In this document: in pieces, positions 36,857-45,709 of the stretch
Numbering within the stretch: the first letter of the stretch is position 1
How the letters are laid out: the number at the start of each line of letters is the position of its first letter
DNA from: CAIVAT01 sp964525995
Lineage (GTDB): Bacteria > Bacteroidota > Bacteroidia > Bacteroidales > FEN-979
NCBI GenBank assembly: GCA_964525995.1
Contig: CAZGIM010000008.1
Location: 94,336-158,335 of the forward strand
Direction: 5' to 3'
DNA: 64,000 bases
Translations under genes and position numbers: made by a program
Notes under the pieces: model-generated
Database searches by the model: none
What the model was told of the DNA's origin: nothing
What the model saw: the letters and a program-made list of their open reading frames with translations, nothing else

Positions 36857-37531
36857 TTACTTCAACACCGGCAGGGAAATCCCCCTGAAAAATTCGAGTA
36901 AAGAACCGGTGATAATGAAGGCACCGATGATCACGAAGAGAATCCCCACAATACGGTTTATCCATAGTTTAACCTGAGGATTTCCAGCGATTTTTAATTT
37001 GTTGGCGAGAACTACTTTTAAAATATCCGTTGCCAGGATCACGGACAATGTTCCCATAAAGAAAATCGCCACTTGTTTTTGATCACCGCCATAAGTGGCA
37101 TTGATTGCAAGGACGGAGGTAATCCAGAATACCCATAAAAATGGATTGGCCAGATTAAGTAAAAAGCCTTTAAAGAAATAAGGCAACCTGCCTTTTTTTT
37201 TGACTTTTATTTCATTTATAACCTCAATTTGTTCGGTTGCGGGCATTTTTCTGAAAATTGTAAAGAATCCGAAAACAATCATAACAATTCCCCCGAAGAT
37301 GCCGAGAATCAGGTGATAATGTGCATCGGTAACAATGGTTGATGCTCCGAAAAAACAACCCACAACCACTGTGAGATCGCTTATAAAAATACCTGCAGCC
37401 AGAAAAATTCCAGTTTTAATACCATGTTTAATACTGGTCTGTAGTAAGGAAAAAAGAGCTGGCCCCAGCGTAATTGCCACGGTCAACCCCAGGATTATTC
37501 CTTCAAACAATGGGTGCAATATGGAATTCAC
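36857..37531 (-). CDS. LysE-family amino-acid/metabolite exporter
   Basis: A 224-residue protein of six predicted helices with the LysE/RhtB pattern: an N-terminal GLTVAITLGPALFSLLQTSIKHG (the conserved GP), a loop with basic residues between the third and fourth helices, and LLNLANPFLWVFWITSV. It would export an amino acid or related metabolite across the inner membrane; the substrate is not predictable. The start is GTG at 37529-37531. Its stop faces the response-regulator stop two bases away. Confidence 0.88.
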   Translation of the reverse strand: MNSILHPLFEGIILGLTVAITLGPALFSLLQTSIKHGIKTGIFLAAGIFISDLTVVVGCFFGASTIVTDAHYHLILGIFGGIVMIVFGFFTIFRKMPATEQIEVINEIKVKKKGRLPYFFKGFLLNLANPFLWVFWITSVLAINATYGGDQKQVAIFFMGTLSVILATDILKVVLANKLKIAGNPQVKLWINRIVGILFVIIGAFIITGSLLEFFRGISLPVLK

Positions 37532-37842
37532 AGGTTTGAAAATTAGGTCATTTTACCAGATACTCCAGCTTATCAGCAGGTTGTTTGTTGCTCGCGGTAG
37601 CTTGATGTACCCTCCGATCTTTTATCCGAGATCAGCGGATGACCGTAAATAACATGCAAAGGTAATACTTCTAACGAAATCTACTTTTAACCAATGAGGG
37701 TTTCCGGCCCCCGGGCGGATTTGTTGAGCTATGCAGCATTTTTTTGACGAAGGTGCTTTTAGGGATTTAATCCATGCTTACGATGTGTCATAAAATCAAA
37801 AAAGATTTATAATATTGAAGAAATTTCAAAGTGACAACCGGC
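37532..37842. other. Intergenic region between divergent genes (311 bp)
   Basis: No open frame or RNA gene is recognised. On the minus strand TACCTTTG at 37657-37664 matches the TAnnTTTG element and could serve the LysE-family gene, 126 bases away, though without a visible -33 box. A GC-rich stretch around 37706-37722 interrupts the AT-rich spacer. Confidence 0.4.
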
Positions 37843-38919
37843 ATGAAGCAATCACGAAAAAAAGTGGTACGGTTAACAGGATGGGTAATTTCGATCCTTC
37901 TGTTTATGCTAATGCTCTTTATAGCCTTTCTTCAGGTTACTGAATTCAGGCCGGAATCCCGGATATTTAATCTCAATAGAGATTCAACATGTTGGCCCGA
38001 CACCGGGAAGGTAATAGCGATCTTTTCCTGGAACATTGGATATGCCGGTATGGGGCAGGAGATGGATTTTTTTTATGACGGAGGTGAACGTACGAGGCAA
38101 AGCAAATCAATGACTCTGGAGTGTCTGTCGGAAATAAAGAAATTGATACGGCAGTTTGACACAGTGCCAATCATGTTCCTGCAGGAGGTGGATATTTATT
38201 CAAGGAGGTCCTGGAATTTGGATGAACTAACGGAAATCTCGAAGGCTTTAACCGGGCATGATAAGATCTTTTCGAAAAACTATGATTGCCGGTTTGTTCC
38301 TGTCCCCGTGTGCGATCCAATGGGGGAGGTGAGGTCGGGACTTGTGACTTTCAGCCAGTTTAAGCCGAGTTCATGTGAAATCAGATATTATCAATCGGAA
38401 TTTTCATGGCCTACAAGGCTGGTCATGTTGAAACGATGTTTTATTCTGTTCAGGTTTTCATTAAATGAGAAAGAATTGGTGGTTGTAAACCTTCATAATT
38501 CCGCATATGATTCTACCGGTGCTCTAAGGGGAAAGGAGTTGTCGATTCTTGATTCTGTGCTCAGGAATGAATACGAAAAGGGAAACTATGTAGTTGCGGG
38601 GGGTGACTGGAATATCAATCCCAGGGGATTTGACAGGAAGAAAATAGAGACCCAGGATATAGTTGTAAACAGCGAACCGTCTTTTCCGGATACTATTTTA
38701 ACAGGCTGGCAGTTTGTTTATGATCAACAGAATCCGACCGAACGATATTCGGATATCGGTTATGTAAAAGGTGAGACAAGAACCACAATTCTTGATTTTT
38801 TTGTCGTATCGCCCAATATTACGGTGGCCGGGATTGAAACGATGGATCAACAATTTAAATGGTCGGATCACAATCCGGTGATTCTGAAAATAAAACTGGG
38901 AAGCAACAGAAACAATTAG
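37843..38919 (+). CDS. Endonuclease/exonuclease/phosphatase-family protein, membrane-anchored
   Basis: About 358 residues from the ATG at 37843; an upstream GTG at 37831 adds four. A single N-terminal helix (WVISILLFMLMLFIAFLQV) anchors or exports it. The EEP fold is seen in order as FSWNIGYAG (Asn), MFLQEVD (metal Glu), VVNLHNSAYD, VVAGGDWNINP (catalytic Asp/Asn) and KWSDHNPVIL (Asp-His pair). Catalytic residues are complete, so it is likely an active metal-dependent phosphodiesterase; nucleic acid, phospholipid or sphingolipid substrates are all possible. The pseudouridine synthase gene follows 12 bases later. Confidence 0.85.
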   Translation: MKQSRKKVVRLTGWVISILLFMLMLFIAFLQVTEFRPESRIFNLNRDSTCWPDTGKVIAIFSWNIGYAGMGQEMDFFYDGGERTRQSKSMTLECLSEIKKLIRQFDTVPIMFLQEVDIYSRRSWNLDELTEISKALTGHDKIFSKNYDCRFVPVPVCDPMGEVRSGLVTFSQFKPSSCEIRYYQSEFSWPTRLVMLKRCFILFRFSLNEKELVVVNLHNSAYDSTGALRGKELSILDSVLRNEYEKGNYVVAGGDWNINPRGFDRKKIETQDIVVNSEPSFPDTILTGWQFVYDQQNPTERYSDIGYVKGETRTTILDFFVVSPNITVAGIETMDQQFKWSDHNPVILKIKLGSNRNN

Positions 38920-38931
38920 CAAGGAAAGTTC

Positions 38932-39807
38932 ATGAAGACAACGGCACAATCGGAAATGACCCTGTTGGATCATTTGCGAAAGGTATTTCAAACCCCATCT
39001 AAAACGACCTTAAAGCAATGGATTGCCCGGGGAAATATAACCGTAAACGGAAATATGATTACCAATCCGTCGATAACTGTATCCCCCGGGGATGAAATTG
39101 CTTACACCAAAAAGGTTGTCAGGACGGGTAAGATTAAATCGCCATACCCTGTGCTTTATGAAGATGATTCGATGCTTGTTGCAGAAAAACCAGCAGGGCT
39201 GTTAACGGTTGGCAATAAAGGGACCGGGGGAACTTCATTTTACAAGGTTATGCAATCGTGGTTAAAGGAACGATCGCGGGGGAAGGAACATCTGTTTGTC
39301 GTACACCGACTCGACAGGGAGGTTTCGGGGATTCTTGTATTTGCCAAGAGTGAAGAAATTCAGGAAAAGATCAAAAATGACTGGTCGCATGCCGTTAAGA
39401 GGTATTATGCGCTTACCGAAGGGTATCCAGGTCGGGAACAAGGGACTGTGAAGGGGTGGCTAATGGAAGGACCACAGCAGCGGATGTTTTCGGTTCGGGA
39501 ACAGGAAGGCGCCAAGTTTGCTATCACGCATTATAAAGTCATGGACCGAACACCTGACTACACGCTTATGGAGATTGAGCTGGAAACCGGACGTAAAAAT
39601 CAGATCCGGGTTCATCTTGCCGATTTAGGGTGTCCGGTGGTAGGTGACCGGCGTTATGGAGCCGATGCCAAATTTGCCAGGAGGATCCGTCTGCATGCTT
39701 TTTATTTATCATTAATGCATCCTGTCAATGGCAACCAGCTGGAGTTTAAAAGTAAAATGCCCAAAGGCTTCCTGGTATTAAAAGCCGAGGATGAAAAATA
39801 TGGTTAA
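38932..39807 (+). CDS. RluA-family pseudouridine synthase
   Basis: A 291-residue RNA pseudouridine synthase. An N-terminal S4-like RNA-binding segment (TLKQWIARGNITVNGNMI...VSPGDEI) at about 20-60 precedes the catalytic domain with HRLDREVSGILVF, in which Asp at about 128 is the nucleophile, and the later TGRKNQIRVHLADLG and GDRRYG motifs. The target rRNA or tRNA uridine cannot be told from sequence. The start is ATG at 38932. It ends two bases before the convergent SpoU methyltransferase stop. Confidence 0.92.
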   Translation: MKTTAQSEMTLLDHLRKVFQTPSKTTLKQWIARGNITVNGNMITNPSITVSPGDEIAYTKKVVRTGKIKSPYPVLYEDDSMLVAEKPAGLLTVGNKGTGGTSFYKVMQSWLKERSRGKEHLFVVHRLDREVSGILVFAKSEEIQEKIKNDWSHAVKRYYALTEGYPGREQGTVKGWLMEGPQQRMFSVREQEGAKFAITHYKVMDRTPDYTLMEIELETGRKNQIRVHLADLGCPVVGDRRYGADAKFARRIRLHAFYLSLMHPVNGNQLEFKSKMPKGFLVLKAEDEKYG

Positions 39808-39809
39808 AT

Positions 39810-40637
39810 TTATTGACTGCCGGGCGTTGTCGGACAATTGAATCCTCTTTGCCGTAGTGCTTCAAAAACAACGATGGCTGCCGATACTGAAACATTCATT
39901 GAATCGACTTTTCCCTTCATGGGAATTTTAATAAGAGAATCGGCCTGGTTGAGCCACTTTTCGCTAAGCCCCATCGATTCCGACCCCATAATTATAGCGG
40001 TAGGTTGGGTAAAATCGATGCCATGATAACTGTTGGTGGCCGTCAATGCTGTAGCACGGATATTTATATTTTCAGCATGCATCCAGTTGATGGCATCTGT
40101 TGAGTTTGTTGTGACCACGGGGAGTGTGAATAAACAACCCAGACTTGATCTTACAACGTTTGGATTGAATATATCGGTAGTAGGATCACAGATGATCACG
40201 GCATCCAGGCCGGCAGCATCAGCCGTTCGGAGCAGGGCGCCCAAATTCCCCGGTTTTTCAACGGTTTCGACAACGAGGAGGAGGGGGTTCGGGCCCAAAG
40301 ACAGATCTTTTAATTCCTGACGCCTGGGTACCGCCAAGGCTATCATTCCCCCTTGATCTTTCCGGTATGCAACACGGTTAAACACATCTGCTGTAAGTTC
40401 GATAAAGTTCGTATTGGAATTCACTTTTATTTTATAAGAATCGATAAGGGCCGGATCTGCAATCGACGGAGTGAAGCAAAGGTCGGTGATTTCAAATCCT
40501 CCTGAAATTGCCTGACTGATCTCACGGGCCCCTTCGATTATAAATCTGTTTTGCTCGATTCGTGCCTTTGGCTTTTGACTTAAAAGCAAAAGGTTTCTGA
40601 TGAAAGGATTTTGGATGCTGGTTATCAATTTCTCCAT
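39810..40637 (-). CDS. TrmH/SpoU-family RNA 2'-O-methyltransferase
   Basis: 275 residues from the ATG at 40635-40637; a TTG three codons earlier is possible. The N-terminal substrate-binding domain (NRFIIEGAREISQAI) is followed by the SPOUT trefoil-knot domain with KPGNLGALLRTADAAGLDAVI, NPNVVRSSLGCLF, IIMGSESMGLSEKW and MKGKVDSMNVSVSAAI. All three SpoU motifs are intact. It would methylate ribose 2'-OH in tRNA or rRNA. A position next to a pseudouridine synthase fits RNA modification, though the genes converge. Confidence 0.92.
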   Translation of the reverse strand: MEKLITSIQNPFIRNLLLLSQKPKARIEQNRFIIEGAREISQAISGGFEITDLCFTPSIADPALIDSYKIKVNSNTNFIELTADVFNRVAYRKDQGGMIALAVPRRQELKDLSLGPNPLLLVVETVEKPGNLGALLRTADAAGLDAVIICDPTTDIFNPNVVRSSLGCLFTLPVVTTNSTDAINWMHAENINIRATALTATNSYHGIDFTQPTAIIMGSESMGLSEKWLNQADSLIKIPMKGKVDSMNVSVSAAIVVFEALRQRGFNCPTTPGSQ

Positions 40638-40705
40638 GGGGTGCAAGTTATTATTTTTTCAAAACTTATCCCTGTTGTTGAGAGTATAAAAATTATTTTT
40701 ACTGT

Positions 40706-40739
40706 TTTGTTGGAGGTAAGAAATTTATTTATACATTTG
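40706..40739 (+). promoter_or_regulatory. Bacteroidota-type promoter of the Rrf2 regulator gene
   Basis: TTTG at 40706-40709 and TACATTTG (TAnnTTTG) at 40732-40739 are separated by 22 bases, slightly long for the usual 19-21. The -7 box ends 22 bases before the ATG at 40762, so the leader is short. Confidence 0.55.
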
Positions 40740-40761
40740 CGTATTCAATTACCTAAATAAA

Positions 40762-41160
40762 ATGTCTAAAATTTTTGCATTATCAGAAGCTGCTTCCATT
40801 GCAATACACAGTATGGTACTGATTGCGCGGTCGGAAAATGGCATCAATGCAGTGAAAATTGCGGATACCACCGGGTTTTCAAAGAATCATATTGCCAAGG
40901 TATTGCAAAGATTAGTAAAAAACAACATGTTGAAATCGGTACGAGGCCCTTCGGGTGGTTTTTCATTGAAAAGGGAGCCCTCTCATATTACCCTTCTTGA
41001 TATTTATCAGTCGATAGAAGGCGATCTTGATATTGGTGATTGTCCTTTATCGTATGATGTATGTGGATTTGATAAATGTGTAATGGGAAATGTGATAAGC
41101 AAGCTTACCGGAGAGTTTAAAAAATTTTTACAGGACCAGACACTTCAATCCTATATTTAA
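40762..41160 (+). CDS. Rrf2-family iron-sulfur transcriptional regulator (NsrR-like)
   Basis: A 132-residue Rrf2 protein: an N-terminal winged helix-turn-helix with VKIADTTGFSKNHIAKVLQRLVK (about 31-54), the wing RGPSGGFSL at 61-69, and three Cys at about 94, 101 and 106 (GDCPLSYDVCGFDKC). The three-Cys arrangement is that of cluster-binding Rrf2 members such as NsrR and IscR (CX6CX4C here against CX5CX5C). Given the nitric oxide reductase stub, the cupin and the hemerythrin-domain protein downstream, an NO-responsive repressor is the best guess. DNA targets are not established from sequence. Confidence 0.85.
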   Translation: MSKIFALSEAASIAIHSMVLIARSENGINAVKIADTTGFSKNHIAKVLQRLVKNNMLKSVRGPSGGFSLKREPSHITLLDIYQSIEGDLDIGDCPLSYDVCGFDKCVMGNVISKLTGEFKKFLQDQTLQSYI

Positions 41161-41216
41161 TTTTTTTCATCTTAAATAAGCAATTAAATACCCAAATACA
41201 ATATATTAAGAAGAAT

Positions 41217-42137
41217 ATGAAAAGGCAGATTATTCAAATTGAAGAGGAAAAATGTAATGGATGCGGCCAATGTGTCCCCAATTGTCATGAAGGGGCGCTC
41301 CGGATAATTGACGGTAAAGCACGGTTGATCAGTGATCTGTTTTGTGACGGATTGGGGGCCTGTATTGGTCATTGTCCGGAAGGCGCCATAAAAATCATTG
41401 AGCGGGAAGCTGAGCCTTATGATGAAGGTCGGGTTATGGAACAGATCGTCCCTAAGGGCCGTAATACAATTTTAGCGCATCTGGAGCATCTCCGGGATCA
41501 TAATGAGGAGGATCTGTTAAAACAGGCCATCCGGTATTTAAAAGAGAAAAATATCAACATGGAGCCGAAGGTAATGAAGTCGGGAGATCATGCGACCCAT
41601 CAAAATTTGGTGACAGCGATCAAGGAGGAACGATCGCATAGCGGACACGGTTGTCCTGGAGCTCAGACAATGGATTTCAGGATTAATCAGAGCAGGGTCG
41701 AGGCAGCAGGATCGGTTACATTCGGGGAGGTGCCGTCGGAATTAAGGCAATGGCCGGTACAGTTGCATCTGATAAATCCCAGGGCAGGATATTTTAACCA
41801 GGCTGATGTGGTATTAGCTGCTGATTGTACAGCATTCACCATGGGAAATTTTCACAGCCGGTTTTTAAAGGGGAAAACACTGGCTATTGCTTGCCCCAAA
41901 CTTGACAGCAACAAAGAATCATATGTACAGAAGCTGACCACCATGATTATGGAATCGCAGATTCGTTCGCTTACTGTAGTTATGATGGAGGTTCCCTGTT
42001 GCGGCGGGTTGCTGCAGATGGCTTTGGCTGCCCGAAGTGCTGCGGGGCGGAGCATACAAATTAAACGTGCAATCGTTAGTGTGAAGGGTGAAATACTTGA
42101 GGAAGATTTGGTTTACAGCGAATCTGAGCAAGATTGA
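41217..42137 (+). CDS. Ferredoxin-like 4Fe-4S protein
   Basis: 306 residues. The N-terminal 60 form a two-cluster ferredoxin-like domain: CNGCGQCVPNC at 13-23 is a standard 4Fe-4S motif, and C43/C49/C53 (CDGLGACIGHC) a second one with a shifted pattern. The rest is a separate domain ending with a CCGGLLQMAL motif (two adjacent Cys at about 261-262) that may hold another metal. Proteins of this type are commonly next to Rrf2 regulators and hybrid-cluster or NO-detoxification genes in anaerobes. It starts 56 bases after the regulator and is probably in its operon. Function not established. Confidence 0.8.
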   Translation: MKRQIIQIEEEKCNGCGQCVPNCHEGALRIIDGKARLISDLFCDGLGACIGHCPEGAIKIIEREAEPYDEGRVMEQIVPKGRNTILAHLEHLRDHNEEDLLKQAIRYLKEKNINMEPKVMKSGDHATHQNLVTAIKEERSHSGHGCPGAQTMDFRINQSRVEAAGSVTFGEVPSELRQWPVQLHLINPRAGYFNQADVVLAADCTAFTMGNFHSRFLKGKTLAIACPKLDSNKESYVQKLTTMIMESQIRSLTVVMMEVPCCGGLLQMALAARSAAGRSIQIKRAIVSVKGEILEEDLVYSESEQD

Positions 42138-42243
42138 AGGAATGAACTCCTGTTTTATTGTGAAACCGTACAAGTGACATGAATTGGTTGACAGGAACTA
42201 TTGGGTTTATGTTAAATGGATAACACCTTTTAAATCAGAACAA

Positions 42244-42417
42244 ATGAAGACAAGAAAACTATGGTTTGGATTTATCGTCGTTATGGTAGTATCCTTTGCA
42301 GTGCTCATTTATTATGGTCGGGAAATTTACCGGCAGGCACCTCCCATCCCCGTTTCAGTTGTTACAACCGATGGAACTGTTTTATTTACCGGACAGAATA
42401 TTAAGGATGGTCTCTGA
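42244..42417 (+). pseudogene. 5' stub of nitric oxide reductase (norB/norZ), truncated
   Basis: A 58-codon frame from ATG 42244 encodes one transmembrane helix (WFGFIVVMVVSFAVLIYYG) and then EIYRQAPPIPVSVVTTDG and LFTGQNIKDG. This is the start of quinol/cytochrome c nitric oxide reductase large subunits, which are normally about 450-760 residues and continue with a conserved GQNVWQ...GGxEVGSVWGHG region. Here the frame ends Gly-Leu-stop and no continuation is found in any frame before the cupin gene at 42489. The catalytic heme and iron ligands are all missing, so it cannot be functional. It suggests a deletion that removed most of the gene. Confidence 0.75.
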
Positions 42418-42488
42418 AAAAGTAACTGTACGAATTGAAGTTACAAACAAGTATATAAATAACAAATCACAAATCAATAAAACAAATT

Positions 42489-42818
42489 ATGGAAAAGAGT
42501 ATTTTCGAACACTCAAATGTGTTCAGGTTCCCCGAAAAAGTTGATTATTCATCAGAGGGGATTATTAGTAAAAGAGTCATTGATCGTACGGCCGGGACGG
42601 TCACTTTATTCTCCTTTGACAAGGGACAGCGTTTAAGTACTCATTCGGCTCCATTCGATGCGTTGGTTCAGGTAGTAGAAGGGGAAGCAGAAATCATCAT
42701 TAATGAAGTTTCTTTCACACTGGGGGCTGGTGATGCCATCATCATGCCGGCCGGGATTCCACATGCGTTAAATGCAGTCGCGAAGTTTAAGATGATATTG
42801 ACCATGATTAAAGGATAA
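42489..42818 (+). CDS. Cupin-domain protein
   Basis: A 109-residue single-domain cupin: motif 1 is degenerate around GQRLSTHSAPFDALVQVVEGEAEI and motif 2 is DAIIMPAGIPHALNA with His. At least two His (STHS and IPHA) remain for metal binding. It lies between the norB stub and the DUF438 gene, 6 bases before the latter, and is probably its operon partner. Similar cupins sit with nitrosative-stress genes in anaerobes; the ligand is unknown. A second, different cupin follows nrfA at 53903. Confidence 0.85.
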   Translation: MEKSIFEHSNVFRFPEKVDYSSEGIISKRVIDRTAGTVTLFSFDKGQRLSTHSAPFDALVQVVEGEAEIIINEVSFTLGAGDAIIMPAGIPHALNAVAKFKMILTMIKG

Positions 42819-42824
42819 CGAGAT

Positions 42825-44348
42825 ATGAGTGAACTGATAAATAATTCTCAAAGCAGGAAAGAATTGTTAAAGCATATGATCCTGCAGTTGCACGAAGGAG
42901 TTGCACCCGAAGCAGTGCGTGCCCGGATGGTGGAACTAATGGCAAAAATCCCTTATGGTGAAGTAGTGGAGGTGGAACAGGAACTGATCAACGAGGGCTT
43001 ACCCGAATCGGAAGTTCTCCGTTTGTGCGATGTCCATACCGAGGCCCTGGAGGGTCATATTGACCTTGCCGGGATGAAAATTGTCGCCCCGGGCCATCCG
43101 GTCGATACTTTTAAACAAGAGAATAAAGAGCTCACCAAGGTTGTCGGACAATTGAATGAACTGTTTGGCAGGGTGGGTATTGAAATGCGGGGCCCAGGAA
43201 CCGAAAAGTACCTCAACACCATCAAATCACTCTTCAATAATTTAATGGATGTTGATAAACATTACCGCCGGAAAGAAAACCTGTTGTTTCCCTATCTTGA
43301 AAAATACGGTATCACAGGGCCGCCGAAAGTTATGTGGGGGAAGCATGATGAAACCCGCGAGTTGCTAAAAAATGCAATTAATGCATTGAACATGCCCGGA
43401 GAATTCACTCCTGAAATGATGGAGATGAAAACCGACCTTCACCTGAGACCGGCTGCGAAAGCCATTACCGATATGATCATGAAAGAGGAGGAGATTTTGT
43501 TTCCGATGACCCTAGATAAGCTCAATGAAGCCGATTGGTATGATATTTACCGCCAGACTCTTGAAATCGGTTATTGTTTGTATGATCCGAAGTTCAGTTG
43601 GAAGCCGCAGGGAATTAAAACGGAGGAGGAGTTTTCGGCTGAAGAGGGAACAGTAAATCTTCCCAGCGGAAGGTTCACAACCGAGGAGTTGTTGGCCATT
43701 CTGAACACGCTTCCAGTCGATATCACCTTTGTTGACCGGAATGATAAGGTGAAATATTTTTCGCAGGGGAAAGAGCGGATTTTCGATAGGAACCGGTCAA
43801 TTTTAGGTCGGGATGTCCGGATGTGCCATCCCCCTTCAAGTGTTCATATTGTTGATCAGATCGTGGGAGATTTTAAAAGCGGAAAGGCCGACAGTGCTCC
43901 ATTCTGGATTCAGATGGGGGGAAAATTCATCCATATTGAATATTTTGCCTTACGGAATGATAAGGGTGAATATTTAGGGACCGTGGAGATGTCGCAGGAT
44001 CTTACGGAAAAAAGGGCACTCAACGGTGATCAACGGTTACTTAGTTACAGGAAGAGCCAAAAAACTGAATCTATGATACAAAAAGATCAGTCCGAAGTAA
44101 AGGGAGGAAAAGAGAAAGAAACCGCTGCCTCAAAAATCATTCTTGATGCAAGGCCTTTGCTGGCTCAGGGCATTCATCCCCTTGCACGGGTCCAGGAGGA
44201 GTGCGCCACCTTGCTTCCGGGGGAGGTTTACGAGGTGATCACTCCGTTTCCACCTGCACCCATGATTGAAAAGATGGCTATAGCCGGTTACCAGACCCGT
44301 TCGGAAACCGGGGCTGATGGATTATTTCACACCTATTTTACCAAGTGA
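42825..44348 (+). CDS. DUF438 / hemerythrin / PAS / DUF2249 protein
   Basis: 507 residues in four parts: DUF438 (about 15-80, EGVAPEAVRARMVELMAKIPYGEVVEVEQELI), an HHE hemerythrin-like helical bundle (about 95-235, with VDKHYRRKENLLFPYLEKYG, GKHDETRELL and DLHLRPAAKAI as likely iron-ligand helices), a PAS domain (about 285-400, LPVDITFVDRNDKVKYFSQG) and a C-terminal DUF2249 domain (about 435-507, ILDARPLLAQGIHPLARVQEEC). The combination is typical of proteins that sense or handle oxygen or nitric oxide. A perfect-armed terminator follows the stop. It probably shares regulation with the cupin and the Rrf2 gene. Confidence 0.87.
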   Translation: MSELINNSQSRKELLKHMILQLHEGVAPEAVRARMVELMAKIPYGEVVEVEQELINEGLPESEVLRLCDVHTEALEGHIDLAGMKIVAPGHPVDTFKQENKELTKVVGQLNELFGRVGIEMRGPGTEKYLNTIKSLFNNLMDVDKHYRRKENLLFPYLEKYGITGPPKVMWGKHDETRELLKNAINALNMPGEFTPEMMEMKTDLHLRPAAKAITDMIMKEEEILFPMTLDKLNEADWYDIYRQTLEIGYCLYDPKFSWKPQGIKTEEEFSAEEGTVNLPSGRFTTEELLAILNTLPVDITFVDRNDKVKYFSQGKERIFDRNRSILGRDVRMCHPPSSVHIVDQIVGDFKSGKADSAPFWIQMGGKFIHIEYFALRNDKGEYLGTVEMSQDLTEKRALNGDQRLLSYRKSQKTESMIQKDQSEVKGGKEKETAASKIILDARPLLAQGIHPLARVQEECATLLPGEVYEVITPFPPAPMIEKMAIAGYQTRSETGADGLFHTYFTK

Positions 44349-44998
44349 CGAACTGCTTAAGCGATGAAGCAGCGAGACAATCGCCGCCTCATCGCTTTTT
44401 TAGTGCCTTTCTTTCAAATGCTCAGGAGAATAACAGGTTTATTATTGCAACCCAGGAAGGCATATTTGAGGCTGACCGCCGGTTTCAGAAAAACCTGAAA
44501 TTGTTTCCCCATCAACCTCCCGTCAGTGTGATGGGTATCAATGTCCTGAAAAAAATTTCGGGTTCACAGTATCTGATCGGTTCTTTTAGCGGAATTTTCA
44601 ACTGGAATGCCGAAACCGAAATGATAACCGATTATGTTACGAATTTGCCCTATCATGATACAGGAGTGGGAGGGCCTCCCTTTGGATCGGTAAGTGTGGC
44701 GGGTTTTTGCTCTGTTGATGATTCAACGTCGGTCATTTTTGATTATATACTGGGGGCCTTTACGACAAAGGGAACAAATCGCTTTCCGACCATGCCGGGA
44801 GAGATTCTTGATAAAAGTCCCATTTCATTATGGAATTTTGCTTTAGAAGTTCACACCGGGAGGATATTTCAACCCGTTTTGGGAGGGTTTTACATACTAA
44901 TTGTTCCACTGGTTGGATTAATAACCCTGATTATTTTGGTTTCCGGTTTTCTTAGTTGGTGGCTTGCCCGAAGGAAACGTGCCAGATTACAGGCCTAA
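44345..44998 (+). pseudogene. C-terminal fragment of a PepSY-associated membrane protein
   Basis: An open frame of 217 codons from a GTG that overlaps the DUF438 stop. Its first 20 codons run through a terminator, so the meaningful part begins near 44403. From FIIATQEGIFEADRRF on, it matches the end of PepSY-associated transmembrane proteins: a beta-rich stretch, then LEVHTGRIFQPVLGGFYILIVPLVGLITLIILVSGFLSWWLARRKR as the final helix. The family is normally about 400-520 residues with several helices; the N-terminal half is absent. Together with the norB stub it looks like a decayed locus. A short, functional protein cannot be excluded. Confidence 0.5.
44359..44402 (+). terminator. Strong rho-independent terminator after the DUF438 gene
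   Basis: 16-base arms starting AAGCGATGA and ending TCATCGCTT pair with only two internal A/C mismatches around a 7-base loop, followed by seven T. It starts 11 bases after the DUF438 stop codon and ends that operon. An open frame reads through it in phase with the PepSY fragment, which argues against that frame being translated from its beginning. Confidence 0.9.
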
Positions 44999-45550
44999 TT
45001 CGCCGGCAATCGGTAACATGGAGGTAATAGCCAAGGATGCAAATTCATCCAACGGGATTCCGATTTTCTCACATTCCAGGATATTCTCGCGTTTAACTGT
45101 GGCGGCAAACATTTTTTCCTTCATCCTTTTCACCACCGATTTAGGTTTGACACTCGAAAGTTTCCTGTCGGGATAGACATAGGTCGTCGCAAAAATCAGT
45201 CCCGTGATAGTCTCCCCTGCGGCTAAAGCATATTGAAATTCAGTTTCACGCTCTTTTCCGGATGAACATTCATTATGCATACGGATGGCATCGAGGATAT
45301 CATCATCCAGATGATAATCTTTCAACAGCACATCCGTTTGGGTTCCATGTATTTTAGGATCTGCCTGGGTTATCTCTACATCCAGATCATGGAGCAATCC
45401 TGCAATTCCCCATTTATCCTCATCCCTGCCCAGTTTACGGGCGATTCCACGCATCACGGCTTCTGAAGCCAGGCAGTGGAAGATCATTTTTTCATTCCTG
45501 ACATGTTGATGAAGTAATTCCAGCGCTTTTTCTCTTGTGATCAGTGTCAT
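44987..45550 (-). CDS. HD-domain hydrolase
   Basis: A 187-residue HD phosphohydrolase: His25 (MIFHCLA), His54-Asp55 in GIAGLLHDLD and a later His in KIHGTQT supply the metal site of HDIG-type proteins. The remainder is helical (AIRMHNECSSGKERETEFQYALAAGETITG). It is predicted to hydrolyse a nucleotide or phosphate ester; the substrate is unknown. The gene converges with the PepSY fragment and overlaps its last 12 bases. ATG at 45548-45550. Confidence 0.88.
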   Translation of the reverse strand: MTLITREKALELLHQHVRNEKMIFHCLASEAVMRGIARKLGRDEDKWGIAGLLHDLDVEITQADPKIHGTQTDVLLKDYHLDDDILDAIRMHNECSSGKERETEFQYALAAGETITGLIFATTYVYPDRKLSSVKPKSVVKRMKEKMFAATVKRENILECEKIGIPLDEFASLAITSMLPIAGELGL

Positions 45551-45709
45551 AATTTTTTGATTTTTTTCGCAAAACCTATATGGATGAAATTTTAAATAAC
45601 GTGCAAATTGATCAATCCCGTTCCAGTAGAAGGGTAGTGTTGCCGGCCGGTTTTTTCAATATCCGATATTCGTAACAGAATCGTGCGTGGTTAAGCTGCA
45701 TGAGGATCA

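Noticed and set aside
42296..42544. Frame bridging the norB stub and the cupin start
   Set aside because: It runs in another frame over both features, has no domain, and is better explained by the stub plus the cupin gene.
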